DNA of 64,000 nt from Streptomyces sp. NBRC 110028 (lineage in GTDB: Bacteria > Actinomycetota > Actinomycetes > Streptomycetales > Streptomycetaceae): the NCBI RefSeq assembly GCF_001417735.1, contig NZ_BBUZ01000028.1:186001-250000 (forward strand), read 5' to 3'. Of the stretch, positions 1 to 10,503 are shown piece by piece; the stretch's first letter is position 1; each line of letters starts with the position of its first letter. A program made the position numbers and the translations under genes. A model generated the notes under the pieces. It did no database searches. It was not told the origin of the DNA and saw nothing but the letters and a program-made list of their open reading frames with translations.

Positions 1-259
1 GGGCGGCCTCGTCCTCCAGGCGGTGGACTCTGGCTTCGAGTTCGGGATTACGGGCGAGGGCGTACTCGCCCCACCAGCGGGCCATGAAGGCGGGGACGGG
101 AGCAAGGTCGTAGGCATCGGCGATGTCGCGGCGCCAGTGCCGGTCGAAGTCCACAAGGAGTTGCGGCGCGTGCTGGGCGATGGCGGCGCGCAGAGACTTC
201 GGAGTCCGCTCGGGCATGGGCGGGACGGCTGTCCCGCACTCGAAGGATGCGGTGGTCAT
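1..259 (-). CDS. DUF6247-like small protein, 3' end outside the window
   Basis: The minus-strand frame opens with ATG at 259 and stays open to the window edge, so only the first 86 codons are visible. The product has the pattern I associate with the Streptomyces DUF6247 family: a short N-terminus with PPMPERTPKSLRAAI, then an ARWWGEYALARNP helix and a C-terminal helix. Function is unknown. Such genes are common in accessory regions, often beside other small regulators. The next gene upstream on the same strand ends at 289, so the two are probably co-transcribed. Family assignment is from memory of the pattern, not a search. Confidence 0.6.
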   Translation of the reverse strand, partial: MTTASFECGTAVPPMPERTPKSLRAAIAQHAPQLLVDFDRHWRRDIADAYDLAPVPAFMARWWGEYALARNPELEARVHRLEDEAA

Positions 260-288
260 GAGCGTGGGGATTCCCTTCGGCTCACCGG

Positions 289-618
289 TCAGGTGGCGGT
301 GTGGACTGAGGACGGCACGGCGGTTGCGGATTCGGATGGCTGTTGCGCCCTTCCGGTCCGGCTCCCGCGGACCACGGTGCGGATCTTGGCGACACGGTCG
401 CGTTTGACGCCGAGAAGGCGTGCGACATGTTCGACGCGGCCGTAGGGGATCGGGCTGCCGGGCGTCCTGGTGGTGGCGGCGTACACGAGTTCGGCGAGCT
501 TTCTCCGCTCGTTGCGCATGTCGTCCTCCAACCGTCGGACCACCTGCTGCTGGCGGGCGATGGCCGTCAGCGCCGATGTCTTCAGGTCGCGTTCGTATCG
601 CAGGTCCTCAGCACTCAC
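289..618 (-). CDS. Small hypothetical protein with N-terminal coiled coil and possible HTH
   Basis: This 109-residue protein starts with a charged helical stretch (residues 1-50, rich in Arg, Glu and Leu) that looks like a coiled coil. Residues 60-85 (GRVEHVARLLGVKRDRVAKI) resemble a helix-turn-helix in which the polypeptide recognises DNA by a second short helix. The tail is disordered and rich in Ser and Thr. It lies 30 bp upstream of the DUF6247-like gene on the same strand and is probably its operon partner. I do not recognise the family. A small regulator is plausible but unproven. Confidence 0.5.
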   Translation of the reverse strand: MSAEDLRYERDLKTSALTAIARQQQVVRRLEDDMRNERRKLAELVYAATTRTPGSPIPYGRVEHVARLLGVKRDRVAKIRTVVRGSRTGRAQQPSESATAVPSSVHTAT

Positions 619-860
619 GTGCCTGACAATGGCACACGGGCATCACCCCCAACAATCGATCCCTCGAGAATGCACTCTTGCGAACGCTGTCCCGCGCGCG
701 GTGGCTGGGTGAGCGCCACCCCGCTGCTCGGGCGAACGAACGTGTCCGGGCTCTCCGCGGATCTTGGGTCGTGGGCGGTCAAAGCGCTTGACCCATGAGC
801 GGTGTGCTTCCGGACACATAAGAGCCTCACCGGCGTTTTCGCAGGTGAGGCTGGCGTATG

Positions 861-933
861 CGCCCCCGGCAGGACTCGAACCTGCGGCCAAGCGCTTAGA
901 AGGCGCCTGCTCTATCCACTGAGCTACGGGGGC
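861..933 (-). tRNA. tRNA-Arg (anticodon UCU)
   Basis: Read on the minus strand, the sequence folds as a cloverleaf. The acceptor arm is GCCCCCG pairing with CGGGGGC, the D arm includes GCTC, the anticodon loop is CTTCTAA, and the T arm is GCAGG-TTCGAGT-CCTGC. The anticodon TCT reads AGA and AGG codons. The CCA end is not encoded, as is usual in Streptomyces. The 3' end faces the left side of the window, where the small accessory-type genes lie. That is the side on which a tRNA-integrating element would sit. Confidence 0.95.
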
Positions 934-1247
934 CGGTGGTGGGCCTGGAACTGCTGAGCCCCCGGGTGCCGACGGGCCCGCGGTGCGGCCGTGGTGCCGG
1001 TGGCCGGGCGCGGCGGATCCGTGACCTTGCCGGGGACAAGGATAGGGCTCCCTGCGCCTCGCCCCGGTTGCTTCACCTCCGTGGCACGTTGTGGAGGTTC
1101 GGTGAAGCGGTCCGATAATCGCAGGCAGGTACGAAACTCGCATCGTTTTTCACGCCTCAAACGGCGGGTGTTGTCTACTCGTTATGCCTGAGGCTCGTCT
1201 GTCACGTCTGCCTCGTGTCCGATCTGGGGTGATCCGGGTGGGTCTCT
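934..1247. other. Intergenic region upstream of dynA
   Basis: This 314-bp stretch separates the leftward tRNA gene from the rightward dynA operon and must hold both promoters. An AT-richer patch (about 1110-1190, containing GCATCGTTTTTCACG and TTGTCTACTCGTTATGCC) is the likeliest promoter zone for dynA. No gene or strong hairpin is visible. Confidence 0.35.
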
Positions 1248-2933
1248 TTGACGCACACGAATGACCATACGCTTCAAAAAGACATCAAAACCGGGCATTC
1301 TTCGCATGTGGCGATCTTGGACGTACGGCCCCGGCTGCTCGACGCGCTGACCGCACTGCGCGACCGCGTTGACGCCGCACGGTTTCCGCTCCCCCTTCCC
1401 GGCGCCGACCGCGCTCGCCGCAGCCGTGCCGAGTTGCTCGCTCAACTGGACGACTACCTCGTGCCCCGGTTGCGCGCCCCCGAAGCACCCCTGCTGGCAG
1501 TGATCGGGGGATCGACCGGAGCCGGGAAGTCCACTCTGGTCAATTCGCTGGTCGGACGGCGGGTGACGGAGGCCGGTGTGCTCCGGCCCACGACCCGTAC
1601 ACCGGTACTGGTGTGCCACCCCGACGATCACTCCTGGTTCGCCGGGAAACGGGTGCTGCCCCAGCTCACCAGGGTGTGGGTGCCCGCCCAGGGCGACCGG
1701 GCGGAGGGCCTGTACGACGAGGAGGAACGGGCCCGGGAGGGCGACGGGCCCGCCGCGCTGCGGATCGAGACGGATCCGTGGCTCGCCCGGGGGCTCGCGC
1801 TGCTCGACGCGCCCGACATCGACTCGCTCGTCGCCCGCAACCGCGATCTGGCCGCCGAGCTGATCTGCGCCGCCGACATCTGGGTGCTGGTCACCACGGC
1901 CACCCGCTACGCCGACGCCGTCCCCTGGCATCTGCTGCGGACCGCGAAGGAGTACGACGTGACCCTTGTCACCGTGCTCGACCGGGTGCCGCACCAGGTC
2001 GCCGCCGAGGTCTCCCGGCAGTACGCCGCGCTCCTCGACGAGGCCGGGCTCCGCGACGTCCCCCGCTTCACCATCCCCGAGCTGCCCGAGTCGGCGGGCG
2101 GCGGCAGCGGCCTGCTCCCGGCCACCGCCGTCGCCGCGCTGCGCGACTGGCTCACCCGGCACGCCCAGGACCCGCAGGCGCGTACCGTCGCCGCCGCCCG
2201 CACCGCGGCCGGTGTCCTCGCCTCCCTCCAGTCCCGGATGCCCGCGCTGGCCGGTGCGGCGGCGGCCCAGCACGCCGCGGCGGTGCGGCTGGTCCAGCGG
2301 GTCGAGGGGGCGTACACGGAGGCGGCCGAACGGGTGCGGCGGGAGATCGACGCGGGCGCGGCGCTCGCGGGCAGCGCGCTCACCCACTGGCACGGCCAGC
2401 CGCACGACAGCACCCCCGGTGAACTTTTCACGGCGCTCACCGACTCCCTCGCCACCCTGCTGCGCAGCGCGGCGGCCGCCGCCGACGAGCGCGTCGCCGA
2501 GGCGGGGAGACGGGACCCCGCCGCACGGACCGGGCTCGCCCCGGCCGACGCGCGCGCGGCCGGGGAACGGATCGGCGTGGCGGTACGGCGCTGGCGGCGC
2601 TGCGTCGAGGAGCTGGCCGAGGAGGAGACCCGCGCCCACGTCCCCGACGACGGCGGAACCGATGCGTCCGATGAGGTCGCCGCCCTGCTGGTGGCCGCCC
2701 TGCTGGGCGGGCGCCGGGCCCGTAAGGCGGGCGAGAAGCTCGCCGAGACACTGGGCGCGCACCGCGCGCTGCGGCTGGGCGACCGCGGCGGACGGCTGCT
2801 CGACGGCTGTGTCACGCGTGCCCTGGAGACGGAGCGCGACCGGCGGCTCGCGCCCCTCGACGCCCTCGACGCGACCCCGGACCACCAGGTCCAGCTGATT
2901 GCCGCGCTGTCCCTACTGCAGAAGGAGAGGTGA
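1248..2933 (+). CDS. dynA: Dynamin-like GTPase DynA (soluble partner)
   Basis: This is a dynamin-superfamily GTPase of about 560 residues. The P-loop GGSTGAGKST lies near residues 87-96, a G2-like RPTTRTP follows, and DAPDID (G3) sits near residue 190. The C-terminal half is helical and Ala/Arg-rich with no transmembrane segment. In Streptomyces, the soluble DynA acts with membrane-bound DynB to stabilise sporulation-septum FtsZ rings (established for the family). The next gene has two membrane helices and overlaps by 4 bp, and ssbB follows, which is the expected neighbourhood. The start is uncertain: TTG at 1248 has GGTGGG about 6 nt upstream, while GTG at 1308 begins the conserved part (AILDVRP) but has a poor ribosome site. 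Confidence 0.8.
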   Translation: MTHTNDHTLQKDIKTGHSSHVAILDVRPRLLDALTALRDRVDAARFPLPLPGADRARRSRAELLAQLDDYLVPRLRAPEAPLLAVIGGSTGAGKSTLVNSLVGRRVTEAGVLRPTTRTPVLVCHPDDHSWFAGKRVLPQLTRVWVPAQGDRAEGLYDEEERAREGDGPAALRIETDPWLARGLALLDAPDIDSLVARNRDLAAELICAADIWVLVTTATRYADAVPWHLLRTAKEYDVTLVTVLDRVPHQVAAEVSRQYAALLDEAGLRDVPRFTIPELPESAGGGSGLLPATAVAALRDWLTRHAQDPQARTVAAARTAAGVLASLQSRMPALAGAAAAQHAAAVRLVQRVEGAYTEAAERVRREIDAGAALAGSALTHWHGQPHDSTPGELFTALTDSLATLLRSAAAAADERVAEAGRRDPAARTGLAPADARAAGERIGVAVRRWRRCVEELAEEETRAHVPDDGGTDASDEVAALLVAALLGGRRARKAGEKLAETLGAHRALRLGDRGGRLLDGCVTRALETERDRRLAPLDALDATPDHQVQLIAALSLLQKER

Positions 2934-5020
2934 CCGAGGTGACGGCCACTGCTGCTGGTCCCGACGGCGGGGATGGAGGCGGGCGCGGGGACGATACGGG
3001 TCCCGAGGACGCGGTGCGGGCGCGGCAGACCTGGGACGACGGGCTGATCGCCCGGCGCGCCGGGCGCCGCGCCGCCCGCCGAGTCCCGCGCGCCCCACGG
3101 GAGGCGCCCGGCCCGGAGACGGCCCGGACCGCTGAGGGGTACGAGCCGCGGGAGCTGGAGGAGGCGCACGAGCCGCACCGGTCCGGTGAGGTGTATGGGA
3201 CCGGCCAGCCTTCGTACGACTCCTACGGCTCCCAGGGCCCCGGCGACACCTACAGGACGTACGAGGCCTACGAGGCCTACGAGGCGTACGCGTCGTTCGA
3301 GCGGCCCTTCGGGCCCGGCGCCCGCAGCTTCACCGCGGGCAGCCTGCGGCCGCGCCTCGACGCCCTGCGCCAGCTCGTCGGGCTGTCCCGCACCCGGCTG
3401 GACGGGCGCACCCTCGCCGGGGCGGGGCGGGTCCTGGACGAGGCCGCCGCGCGCGGACGGCATCCGCTCGGGCACACCGTCGTCGCCCTCGCCGGAGCGA
3501 CCGGAAGCGGCAAGTCGACACTCTTCAACGCGCTCGCCGGGGCGCCGCTCTCGGAGGCCGGGATCCGCCGGCCGACCACCGCCACGCCGCTCTCCTGCGC
3601 TTGGACCGACCACGCCGACGGGCTGCTGGACCGGCTCGGCATCCCGCACGCGGACCGCCGCCGCCCGGCGTATCCGTACGATCCCGCGCTGCGCGGCCTG
3701 GTCCTGCTCGACCTGCCCGACCACGACTCGGCCGCCCCGGGACACCGGGACCGGGTGGACCGGCTGCTGGGGCTGGTCGACGCGGTGGTGTGGGTGGTGG
3801 ATCCCGAGAAGTACGCGGACGCGGTGCTGCACGAGCGCTATCTGCGGCCGCTCGCCGGGTACGCCGAGGTGACCTTCGTCGTCCTCAACCAGGTGGACCG
3901 GCTGCCGGGCGACGCCGCCGACCAGGTGCTGGACGACCTGCGGCGGCTGCTGGACGAGGACGGGCTGGCGCTCGGCGAGCACGGGGAGCCGGGCGCGGCG
4001 GTGCTCGCCCTGTCCGCGCTCACCGGGGAGGGCGTCGGGGAGCTGCGGGAGATGCTGGGCGGGCTCGCGGCCGAATGCGGCGCGGCGGAGCGACGGCTGG
4101 CGGCGGACGTGGACGGCACGACGGCACGGCTGCGGCCGCAGTACGTGGCGGACGGGGCGCCGGTCGGGTTCACCGCCCGGGCGCGGGCGGAGTTCGAGGA
4201 CCGGCTGGCGGAGGCGGCGGGCGCGGCGGCGGCCGGGCAGGCCGCGGAGCGGGCCTGGCTGCGGGACGCGCGGTGGACGTGCGGCACACCGTGGGGGCGG
4301 CTGGTGCGGGGCCGGAGGCCGGCCGGTGGGCGGGCGGAGGGGACGTGGGGTTCGGCGGCCCCGGAGAGTGCGGCGGGATCGGTGTCCTCGCCGGGCGCCG
4401 GGCGGTCGGGGACGCGGCGGGATGGCCGCCGGCGGGCGGAGGACGAGCGGGAGGTCCCGGGAGCGCGGGCGAAGGCGGCGGCGATGGAAGCGGTCACGGC
4501 CCGGCCCGCGGTGGAGGAGGCCGTGCGCACGCTCGCGGACGAGGCCACGTCCGGGCTGCCCGGGCCCTGGGCCCAGGCGGTGCGGGAGGCGGCGGGCTGG
4601 GGCGGCCGGGGACTGCCGGAGGCGGTGGACGAGGCGGTGGCGGCCGCGCGGCGCGGACAGTGCCTGATGCGGCCCGCGTGGTGGTCGGTGGTGGCGGCGA
4701 CCCAGGTGGTGCTGCTGGTGCTGCAGGTGGTGGGGGCGGTCTGGCTGGTGGGGGCCGTGGCGGGGCTGTTCGGCGGGCCGCGGTGGTGGGCGCCCGCGGT
4801 GCTGGTGGCGGGCGCCGCCCTGGCCGGGACGGGGCTGGCGTGGGCGTGCGGGCTGGCGGCGCGGGGACCCGCGCGGCGGTACGGCCGGGCGGCGGAGGCG
4901 CGGCTGCGGGACGCGGCGGTGGACTGCGGACGGGCGCGGGTGCTGGGGCCGGTGGGGGCGGAGCTGGCGCGGTACCGGGAGGTGCGGGCGCAGTACGTGA
5001 TCGCGGCGGGGGAGGGATGA
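2930..5020 (+). CDS. dynB: Dynamin-like GTPase DynB with two membrane helices (YfjP-like)
   Basis: The 696-residue product has a P-loop GATGSGKST at about residues 188-196, G3 LLDLPDHDS, and G4 NQVD. Two adjacent hydrophobic helices (about residues 585-645) would place it in the membrane, the known arrangement for DynB. The first 130 residues are disordered and hold a short tandem Tyr-Glu-Ala repeat (about 3259-3292). A variable Gly/Arg-rich insert lies near residues 450-510. The GTG start at 2930 overlaps the dynA stop (GTGA), implying translational coupling. It probably forms a heteromeric complex with DynA at the division septum. Confidence 0.8.
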   Translation: MTEVTATAAGPDGGDGGGRGDDTGPEDAVRARQTWDDGLIARRAGRRAARRVPRAPREAPGPETARTAEGYEPRELEEAHEPHRSGEVYGTGQPSYDSYGSQGPGDTYRTYEAYEAYEAYASFERPFGPGARSFTAGSLRPRLDALRQLVGLSRTRLDGRTLAGAGRVLDEAAARGRHPLGHTVVALAGATGSGKSTLFNALAGAPLSEAGIRRPTTATPLSCAWTDHADGLLDRLGIPHADRRRPAYPYDPALRGLVLLDLPDHDSAAPGHRDRVDRLLGLVDAVVWVVDPEKYADAVLHERYLRPLAGYAEVTFVVLNQVDRLPGDAADQVLDDLRRLLDEDGLALGEHGEPGAAVLALSALTGEGVGELREMLGGLAAECGAAERRLAADVDGTTARLRPQYVADGAPVGFTARARAEFEDRLAEAAGAAAAGQAAERAWLRDARWTCGTPWGRLVRGRRPAGGRAEGTWGSAAPESAAGSVSSPGAGRSGTRRDGRRRAEDEREVPGARAKAAAMEAVTARPAVEEAVRTLADEATSGLPGPWAQAVREAAGWGGRGLPEAVDEAVAAARRGQCLMRPAWWSVVAATQVVLLVLQVVGAVWLVGAVAGLFGGPRWWAPAVLVAGAALAGTGLAWACGLAARGPARRYGRAAEARLRDAAVDCGRARVLGPVGAELARYREVRAQYVIAAGEG
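3259..3292 (+). repeat. Short tandem repeat in dynB (9-bp unit)
   Basis: The unit TACGAGGCC occurs about three times and decays in a fourth partial copy. It encodes Tyr-Glu-Ala steps in the disordered N-terminus of DynB. The unit length is a multiple of three, so copy-number change would keep the frame. Confidence 0.7.
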
Positions 5021-5037
5021 GGTGAGGCGGGCCCGCC

Positions 5038-5086
5038 GTCCGGCCGCGGTTCACCGGAACGAGGCCGCGGTTCACCGGAACGAGGG
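5038..5086. repeat. Direct repeat between dynB and ssbB
   Basis: Two adjacent copies of GCCGCGGTTCACCGGAACGAG lie in the 190-bp gap between dynB and ssbB. They could be a regulatory site or a simple slippage duplication. The core GGTTCACCGGAAC is partly palindromic. Confidence 0.55.
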
Positions 5087-5210
5087 AGCGGGTTGTCCAC
5101 AGCCCGGGGGTTGTGCACAGGGCCCGGCGAGGGGCACCGATCGCGGGCAGCATGGGGGTCAGCGGTCCGGTGGGCCGCCGGGGGAGAGCGGGAGACCGGG
5201 GGAGCGGGGC

Positions 5211-5663
5211 ATGAACGAGATCTGGACGACGGTGGTGGGGAACGCCGCGACGCGGCCGGATTTCTGGGAGACGGCGGCCGGGGTCGCGGTGGCCCGGTTC
5301 CGGCTGGCGGCGACGGTGCGCCGCTGGGACCGGAAGACCGAGGGGTGGGTGGACGCGTATACGAGCTTCTATACGGTCTGGACCTGGCGGACGCTCGCGG
5401 CGAATGTGGCCGCCTCGGTGTCGCTCGGCGAACCGCTGCTGGTCCACGGCACCTTGCGGGTGCGTGAGCGGGAGAAGGACCGGGTGCCGGAGAAGGCGCG
5501 GCCGGGCGCGGCGGAGGGGGAGAGCGGCCCCAAGCGGTGGATCACCGCGGAGATCGACGCGGTGGCGGTCGGGCACGATCTCACGCGCGGCACTTCCGCC
5601 TTCCGGCGCGTTTCCCAGGCCAAACCCCTCGTGAGCGCACCGACCGGGACAACATCGCCGTGA
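5211..5663 (+). CDS. ssbB: Single-stranded DNA-binding protein SsbB (paralogue)
   Basis: The 150-residue product has one OB fold (MNEIWTTVVGNAATRPDF, then RWDRKTEGW and LVHGTLRVRE), typical of bacterial SSB. It lacks the acidic C-terminal tip found in housekeeping SsbA and ends in TGTTSP. In S. coelicolor the equivalent paralogue, SsbB, acts in chromosome segregation during sporulation (established). ATG 5211 is chosen because GGAGCGGGGC lies just upstream and the OB fold begins at once. A longer frame begins at 5022 but adds unconserved sequence. Its position behind dynAB suits a sporulation-division role. Confidence 0.88.
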   Translation: MNEIWTTVVGNAATRPDFWETAAGVAVARFRLAATVRRWDRKTEGWVDAYTSFYTVWTWRTLAANVAASVSLGEPLLVHGTLRVREREKDRVPEKARPGAAEGESGPKRWITAEIDAVAVGHDLTRGTSAFRRVSQAKPLVSAPTGTTSP

Positions 5664-5869
5664 CCAGGGGCGATTTATCGATAATCCCAGGTCATGCGGG
5701 GTCTGTGGGGGAGATAACAATTCCGATTCGGATCGGTTGGGGTCAGGTCCAATGGGGAGCGTGCGGCTTTTCGCTCCCTAGGATCCCTGAGTGCCCAACG
5801 GGGGTTACCGAGTTTTGAGTTCGCTGGCGAGGCGCACCAACTGACTGGCGCTCGCCCGGAGGGGAAACC

Positions 5870-7291
5870 ATGCTTTCTGTGAAGAGGCGGGGTGCCGCCC
5901 GCCTTGCGGCCGCCGTTATGGCGTCAGGGCTGGTCGCCGTGGGCGCGATGGCCGGTGCCGGTCCCGCCGCCGCGGACGACGTGGCTTCGGGAAACGGTGG
6001 GGCCACCGCCACGTTGAGCGGCCTCAAGACCTTCGACAGGGCGGTCATTCACGACAAGGGTGACCAGGAAGTCGGCGCCGGTCTTTTCGAGATGGCGGTC
6101 GACGACGGCGGCAGTATTCAGACGTACTGCATCGATCTGCACAACCCGACGCAGAGCAAGGCGAAGTACGAAGAGAAGTCCTGGAGTCAGACCTCGCTGG
6201 CGAACAACCGCGAAGCGGGCAAAATCAACTGGATTCTGCAGAACTCCTACCCCCAGGTGAACGACCTCGCCGAACTCGCCTCGAAGGCGGGCTCCGGTGC
6301 CCTCAACGAGAAGACCGCGGCCGCCGGTACGCAGGTCGCCATCTGGCGCTTCTCCGACCGGGCGAAGGTCGACGCGGTCGACCCGGCGGCCGAGAAGCTC
6401 GCCGACTACCTGGAGAAGAGCGCGCGGAACCTGGCCGAGCCCAAGGCCTCGCTGAGCCTCGACCCGCCGGCCGTCTCCGGTAAGGCCGGTGAGCTGCTGG
6501 GCCCGGTCACGGTCCGTACCAACGCCGAAAGCGTCACTCTCACCCCGGGCACCGAGGCCGCCGGTTCCGGCGTCAGGCTCGTCGACAAGAGCGGCAAGAC
6601 GATCACCAGCGCCGCCAACGGTGGCGAGGTCTACGTCGACGTGCCGGCCGACGCGGCCGACGGCTCCGCCTCGCTGACCGCCCAGGCCGCCACGAAGGTT
6701 CCGGTCGGCCGCGCGTTCTCCAGCGACACCAAGAGCCAGACCCAGATACTCGCAGGTTCCAGCGAGAGCACCGTCTCCGCCTCGGCCAGCGCCCACTGGG
6801 CGGAGAAGGGCGCGGCCCCGGCCGTCACCGCCGAGAAGAACTGCGCCGAGGGCGCCGTGGACGTCACGGCGGCCAACAAGGGTGACGAGGCGTTCACCTT
6901 CACGCTGCTGAACCAGAAGTACACGGTCGAGGCCGGTCAGTCGAAGACCGTCAGCGTCCCGGTGAACGAGGACCGCAGCTACGAGTTCCGCGTCCAGGGC
7001 CCGAACGGGTTCGGCAAGACCTTCTCCGGCGTCCTCGACTGCAAGATCACGGGCAGCGACAGTGACCTCCCCTCCACCAAGGCGGGCCCGGCGTCGGCCG
7101 GCGGTACCGGCGGCGGCGAGATCGTCAGCGGTGACACCACCGCCGTCGACGCCACCGAAGGCGGTGACCTCGCCGAGACCGGCAGCAGCAGCTCCACTCC
7201 GCTGATCGCGGGCATCGCCATCGCCCTCGTCGTGGCCGGCGGCGGCGCGATCCTCTTCGTCCGCAAGAAGAAGACTCCCTCGGGCGGGTGA
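5870..7291 (+). CDS. Cys-Gln thioester-forming surface protein, sortase-anchored
   Basis: The 473-residue precursor has a signal peptide (residues 1-35, cut near AAA-DD). A thioester domain of the TQXA type follows, with Cys87 in TYCIDL and Gln155 in GTQVAIW positioned to form the internal bond. Ig-like segments come next, then the sortase signal LAETG, a hydrophobic helix and a RKKK tail. Family knowledge: such domains bind host or surface amines covalently, and LAxTG is the class E sortase signal used by Streptomyces chaplins. The ribosome site CGGAGGGG lies 6 nt before ATG 5870. Partners are not visible nearby. Confidence 0.87.
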   Translation: MLSVKRRGAARLAAAVMASGLVAVGAMAGAGPAAADDVASGNGGATATLSGLKTFDRAVIHDKGDQEVGAGLFEMAVDDGGSIQTYCIDLHNPTQSKAKYEEKSWSQTSLANNREAGKINWILQNSYPQVNDLAELASKAGSGALNEKTAAAGTQVAIWRFSDRAKVDAVDPAAEKLADYLEKSARNLAEPKASLSLDPPAVSGKAGELLGPVTVRTNAESVTLTPGTEAAGSGVRLVDKSGKTITSAANGGEVYVDVPADAADGSASLTAQAATKVPVGRAFSSDTKSQTQILAGSSESTVSASASAHWAEKGAAPAVTAEKNCAEGAVDVTAANKGDEAFTFTLLNQKYTVEAGQSKTVSVPVNEDRSYEFRVQGPNGFGKTFSGVLDCKITGSDSDLPSTKAGPASAGGTGGGEIVSGDTTAVDATEGGDLAETGSSSSTPLIAGIAIALVVAGGGAILFVRKKKTPSGG

Positions 7292-7327
7292 CCGCCCGGC
7301 GTCGGTGACGCCGAACGACGGACGGAG

Positions 7328-7368
7328 AGGAAGGGCCGGACCCGGAAAGCAGGGTTCCGGCCCTTCCT
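7328..7368 (+). terminator. Rho-independent-type hairpin after the surface protein
   Basis: Arms AGGAAGGGCCGGACC (7328-7342) and GGTTCCGGCCCTTCCT (7353-7368) pair with one bulge. A second perfect palindrome, CGGGGCGGCCGCCCCG, follows at 7371-7386. There is no T-tract, as is common in Streptomyces. Confidence 0.8.
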
Positions 7369-7531
7369 GCCGGGGCGGCCGCCCCGGACGGCGGAACAAT
7401 GGGTTTCCGCCTCGGGGCCGCCGTACGGCAAGATGGGGTGGGGTGTCTCTGCCCTGGACGCGGCGGAGCCCGCATGCACCCATGCGGCGCGGCCGCACAT
7501 CGATACCTACCAGATTGCCGGACGGTTTCTC

Positions 7532-9196
<1,665 letters not shown>

Positions 9197-9201
9197 GGGG
9201 A

Positions 9202-9675
9202 ATGGCCCGGCACATCTACTCCTGCCCCCTGCGCTGGTCCGACATGGACGCGTTCGGCCACGTCAACAACGTGGTCTTCCTCCGCTATCTGGAGGAGGCG
9301 CGCGTCGACTTCATGTGGCGGCTGGCGCCGGGGAACGGAAGCGACGCGTTCACCGGCGGGGTGGTCGTGGCCCGGCACGAGATCGACTATCTGAAGCCCC
9401 TCGTCCACCGGCACGCGCCGGTGACCATCGAGACCTGGGCGACGGAGATCCGCGCCTCCTACATCACCCTCCGCTACGAGATCAAGGACGAGGAGACGGT
9501 GTACGTGCGGGCCGCCACCCGCATCGTCCCCTTCGACCTCGCAGCGGGCAGGCCGCGGCGGGTCACCTCCGAGGAGGAGAGCTTCCTGACCGACTACCTG
9601 GAGCCCGAGCCCGGCACCCGGCAAGCGGCCAGGAAGGCATCCGGGAAGTCCGCCGAGGGGGCCGTCAGGGTATGA
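9202..9675 (+). CDS. Acyl-CoA thioesterase of the 4HBT hotdog family
   Basis: The 157-residue product is a YbgC-like single hotdog domain. The signature RWSDMDAFGHVNNVVFLRYL places the catalytic Asp at about D16 and the loop His at about H20. It should hydrolyse an acyl-CoA or acyl-ACP thioester; the natural substrate is not predictable. ATG 9202 follows GAGGGG. The next gene overlaps by 4 bp (ATGA at 9672), so the two are translationally coupled and probably follow ettA in one transcript. Confidence 0.82.
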   Translation: MARHIYSCPLRWSDMDAFGHVNNVVFLRYLEEARVDFMWRLAPGNGSDAFTGGVVVARHEIDYLKPLVHRHAPVTIETWATEIRASYITLRYEIKDEETVYVRAATRIVPFDLAAGRPRRVTSEEESFLTDYLEPEPGTRQAARKASGKSAEGAVRV

Positions 9676-10472
9676 CGGCCTCCCGGCACGAGCTGCACTT
9701 CGCCGACGCCGGAGAGGCGGCCGATCTCGCCGCCTTCCTGGCCCGGCTGATCCACTACGACCGCGCCGCGGCGGTGCGGCTGCAGGCGGGCGGCGGGGTG
9801 CTGGCCGTCTTCGGCCGGCCGCCGTCCTTCGAGGTGCTGGCCATCCGTACGGCACGGCTGGAAGCCGTCGTCACCGCGGGCGTCACGGACGCCGGGACCC
9901 CCGGCGGGCCGGGGGCGCTGGACACCACCGTCTCTGCCGGTCAGTTCGCCGACGCGCTGGACGCGGCGGGCTCCGGCCGGACGGCGCCGGGCGCGTCCGG
10001 TGGGCTCACCGTCGCCGTGCCCGACGCCGTCACCGGCCCGCCCTGGGCCGGGCTGCTGCCGCCGCGCGGCGGCTGGCGCCGGGTCCCCGGGCTGCCCGGC
10101 GCGGACGAGGCGCGCAGGGCGGTCGCGGCCGCGGTCGCCGAGTTCCGGGCCCGCGACGAGGCGCTTCCCGAGGAGCGCCGTACGCGCGCGGAGCGCGACC
10201 GCATCGGCCACGAGATCTGGTCCCGCACCCTCGGGGACACCGGGCTGCCGCTGCGCGCCGTGCACGCCGCCCAGTCGCTGGGCTTCCTGCGCCCCGCCGC
10301 GGCGGGCGCGCCCGCCGCCACCGGCTCCGCCCGCGGAGCCACCGCCCTCGCCCCGGCGGCCGAACCGCCGGCCCTGCTCGCCGCGGGCGGCTGGCTGCGG
10401 CTGCGCACCCCGTACGGCTCGATCGCGGTGCGTACGTCGGGGCTGCTCGGGCTGTCGGTGACGCCCGCGTAG
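9672..10472 (+). CDS. Actinobacterial hypothetical protein, coupled to the thioesterase
   Basis: This 266-residue protein has an N-terminal conserved part (LHFADAGEAADLAAFLARL, then IHYDRAAAVRLQAGGGVLAVFGRPPSFEVL). The middle is Ala/Arg-rich and the C-terminal part (VRTSGLLGLSVTPA) is shorter. It has no signal peptide, membrane segment or catalytic motif I can name. The start overlaps the thioesterase stop (ATGA), which supports ATG 9672. I do not recognise a function; genomic coupling suggests a partner of the hotdog enzyme. Confidence 0.7.
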   Translation: MTASRHELHFADAGEAADLAAFLARLIHYDRAAAVRLQAGGGVLAVFGRPPSFEVLAIRTARLEAVVTAGVTDAGTPGGPGALDTTVSAGQFADALDAAGSGRTAPGASGGLTVAVPDAVTGPPWAGLLPPRGGWRRVPGLPGADEARRAVAAAVAEFRARDEALPEERRTRAERDRIGHEIWSRTLGDTGLPLRAVHAAQSLGFLRPAAAGAPAATGSARGATALAPAAEPPALLAAGGWLRLRTPYGSIAVRTSGLLGLSVTPA

Positions 10473-10503
10473 GTCCTGCCCGGCGGGCGTCCGGGGTGCG
10501 GTC

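Noticed and set aside
3259..3292. Tandem repeat as a CRISPR array
   Set aside because: Units are only 9 bp, without spacers, and coding.
7371..7386. CGGGGCGGCCGCCCCG palindrome as a regulator site
   Set aside because: It directly follows the terminator hairpin and is more likely part of it.
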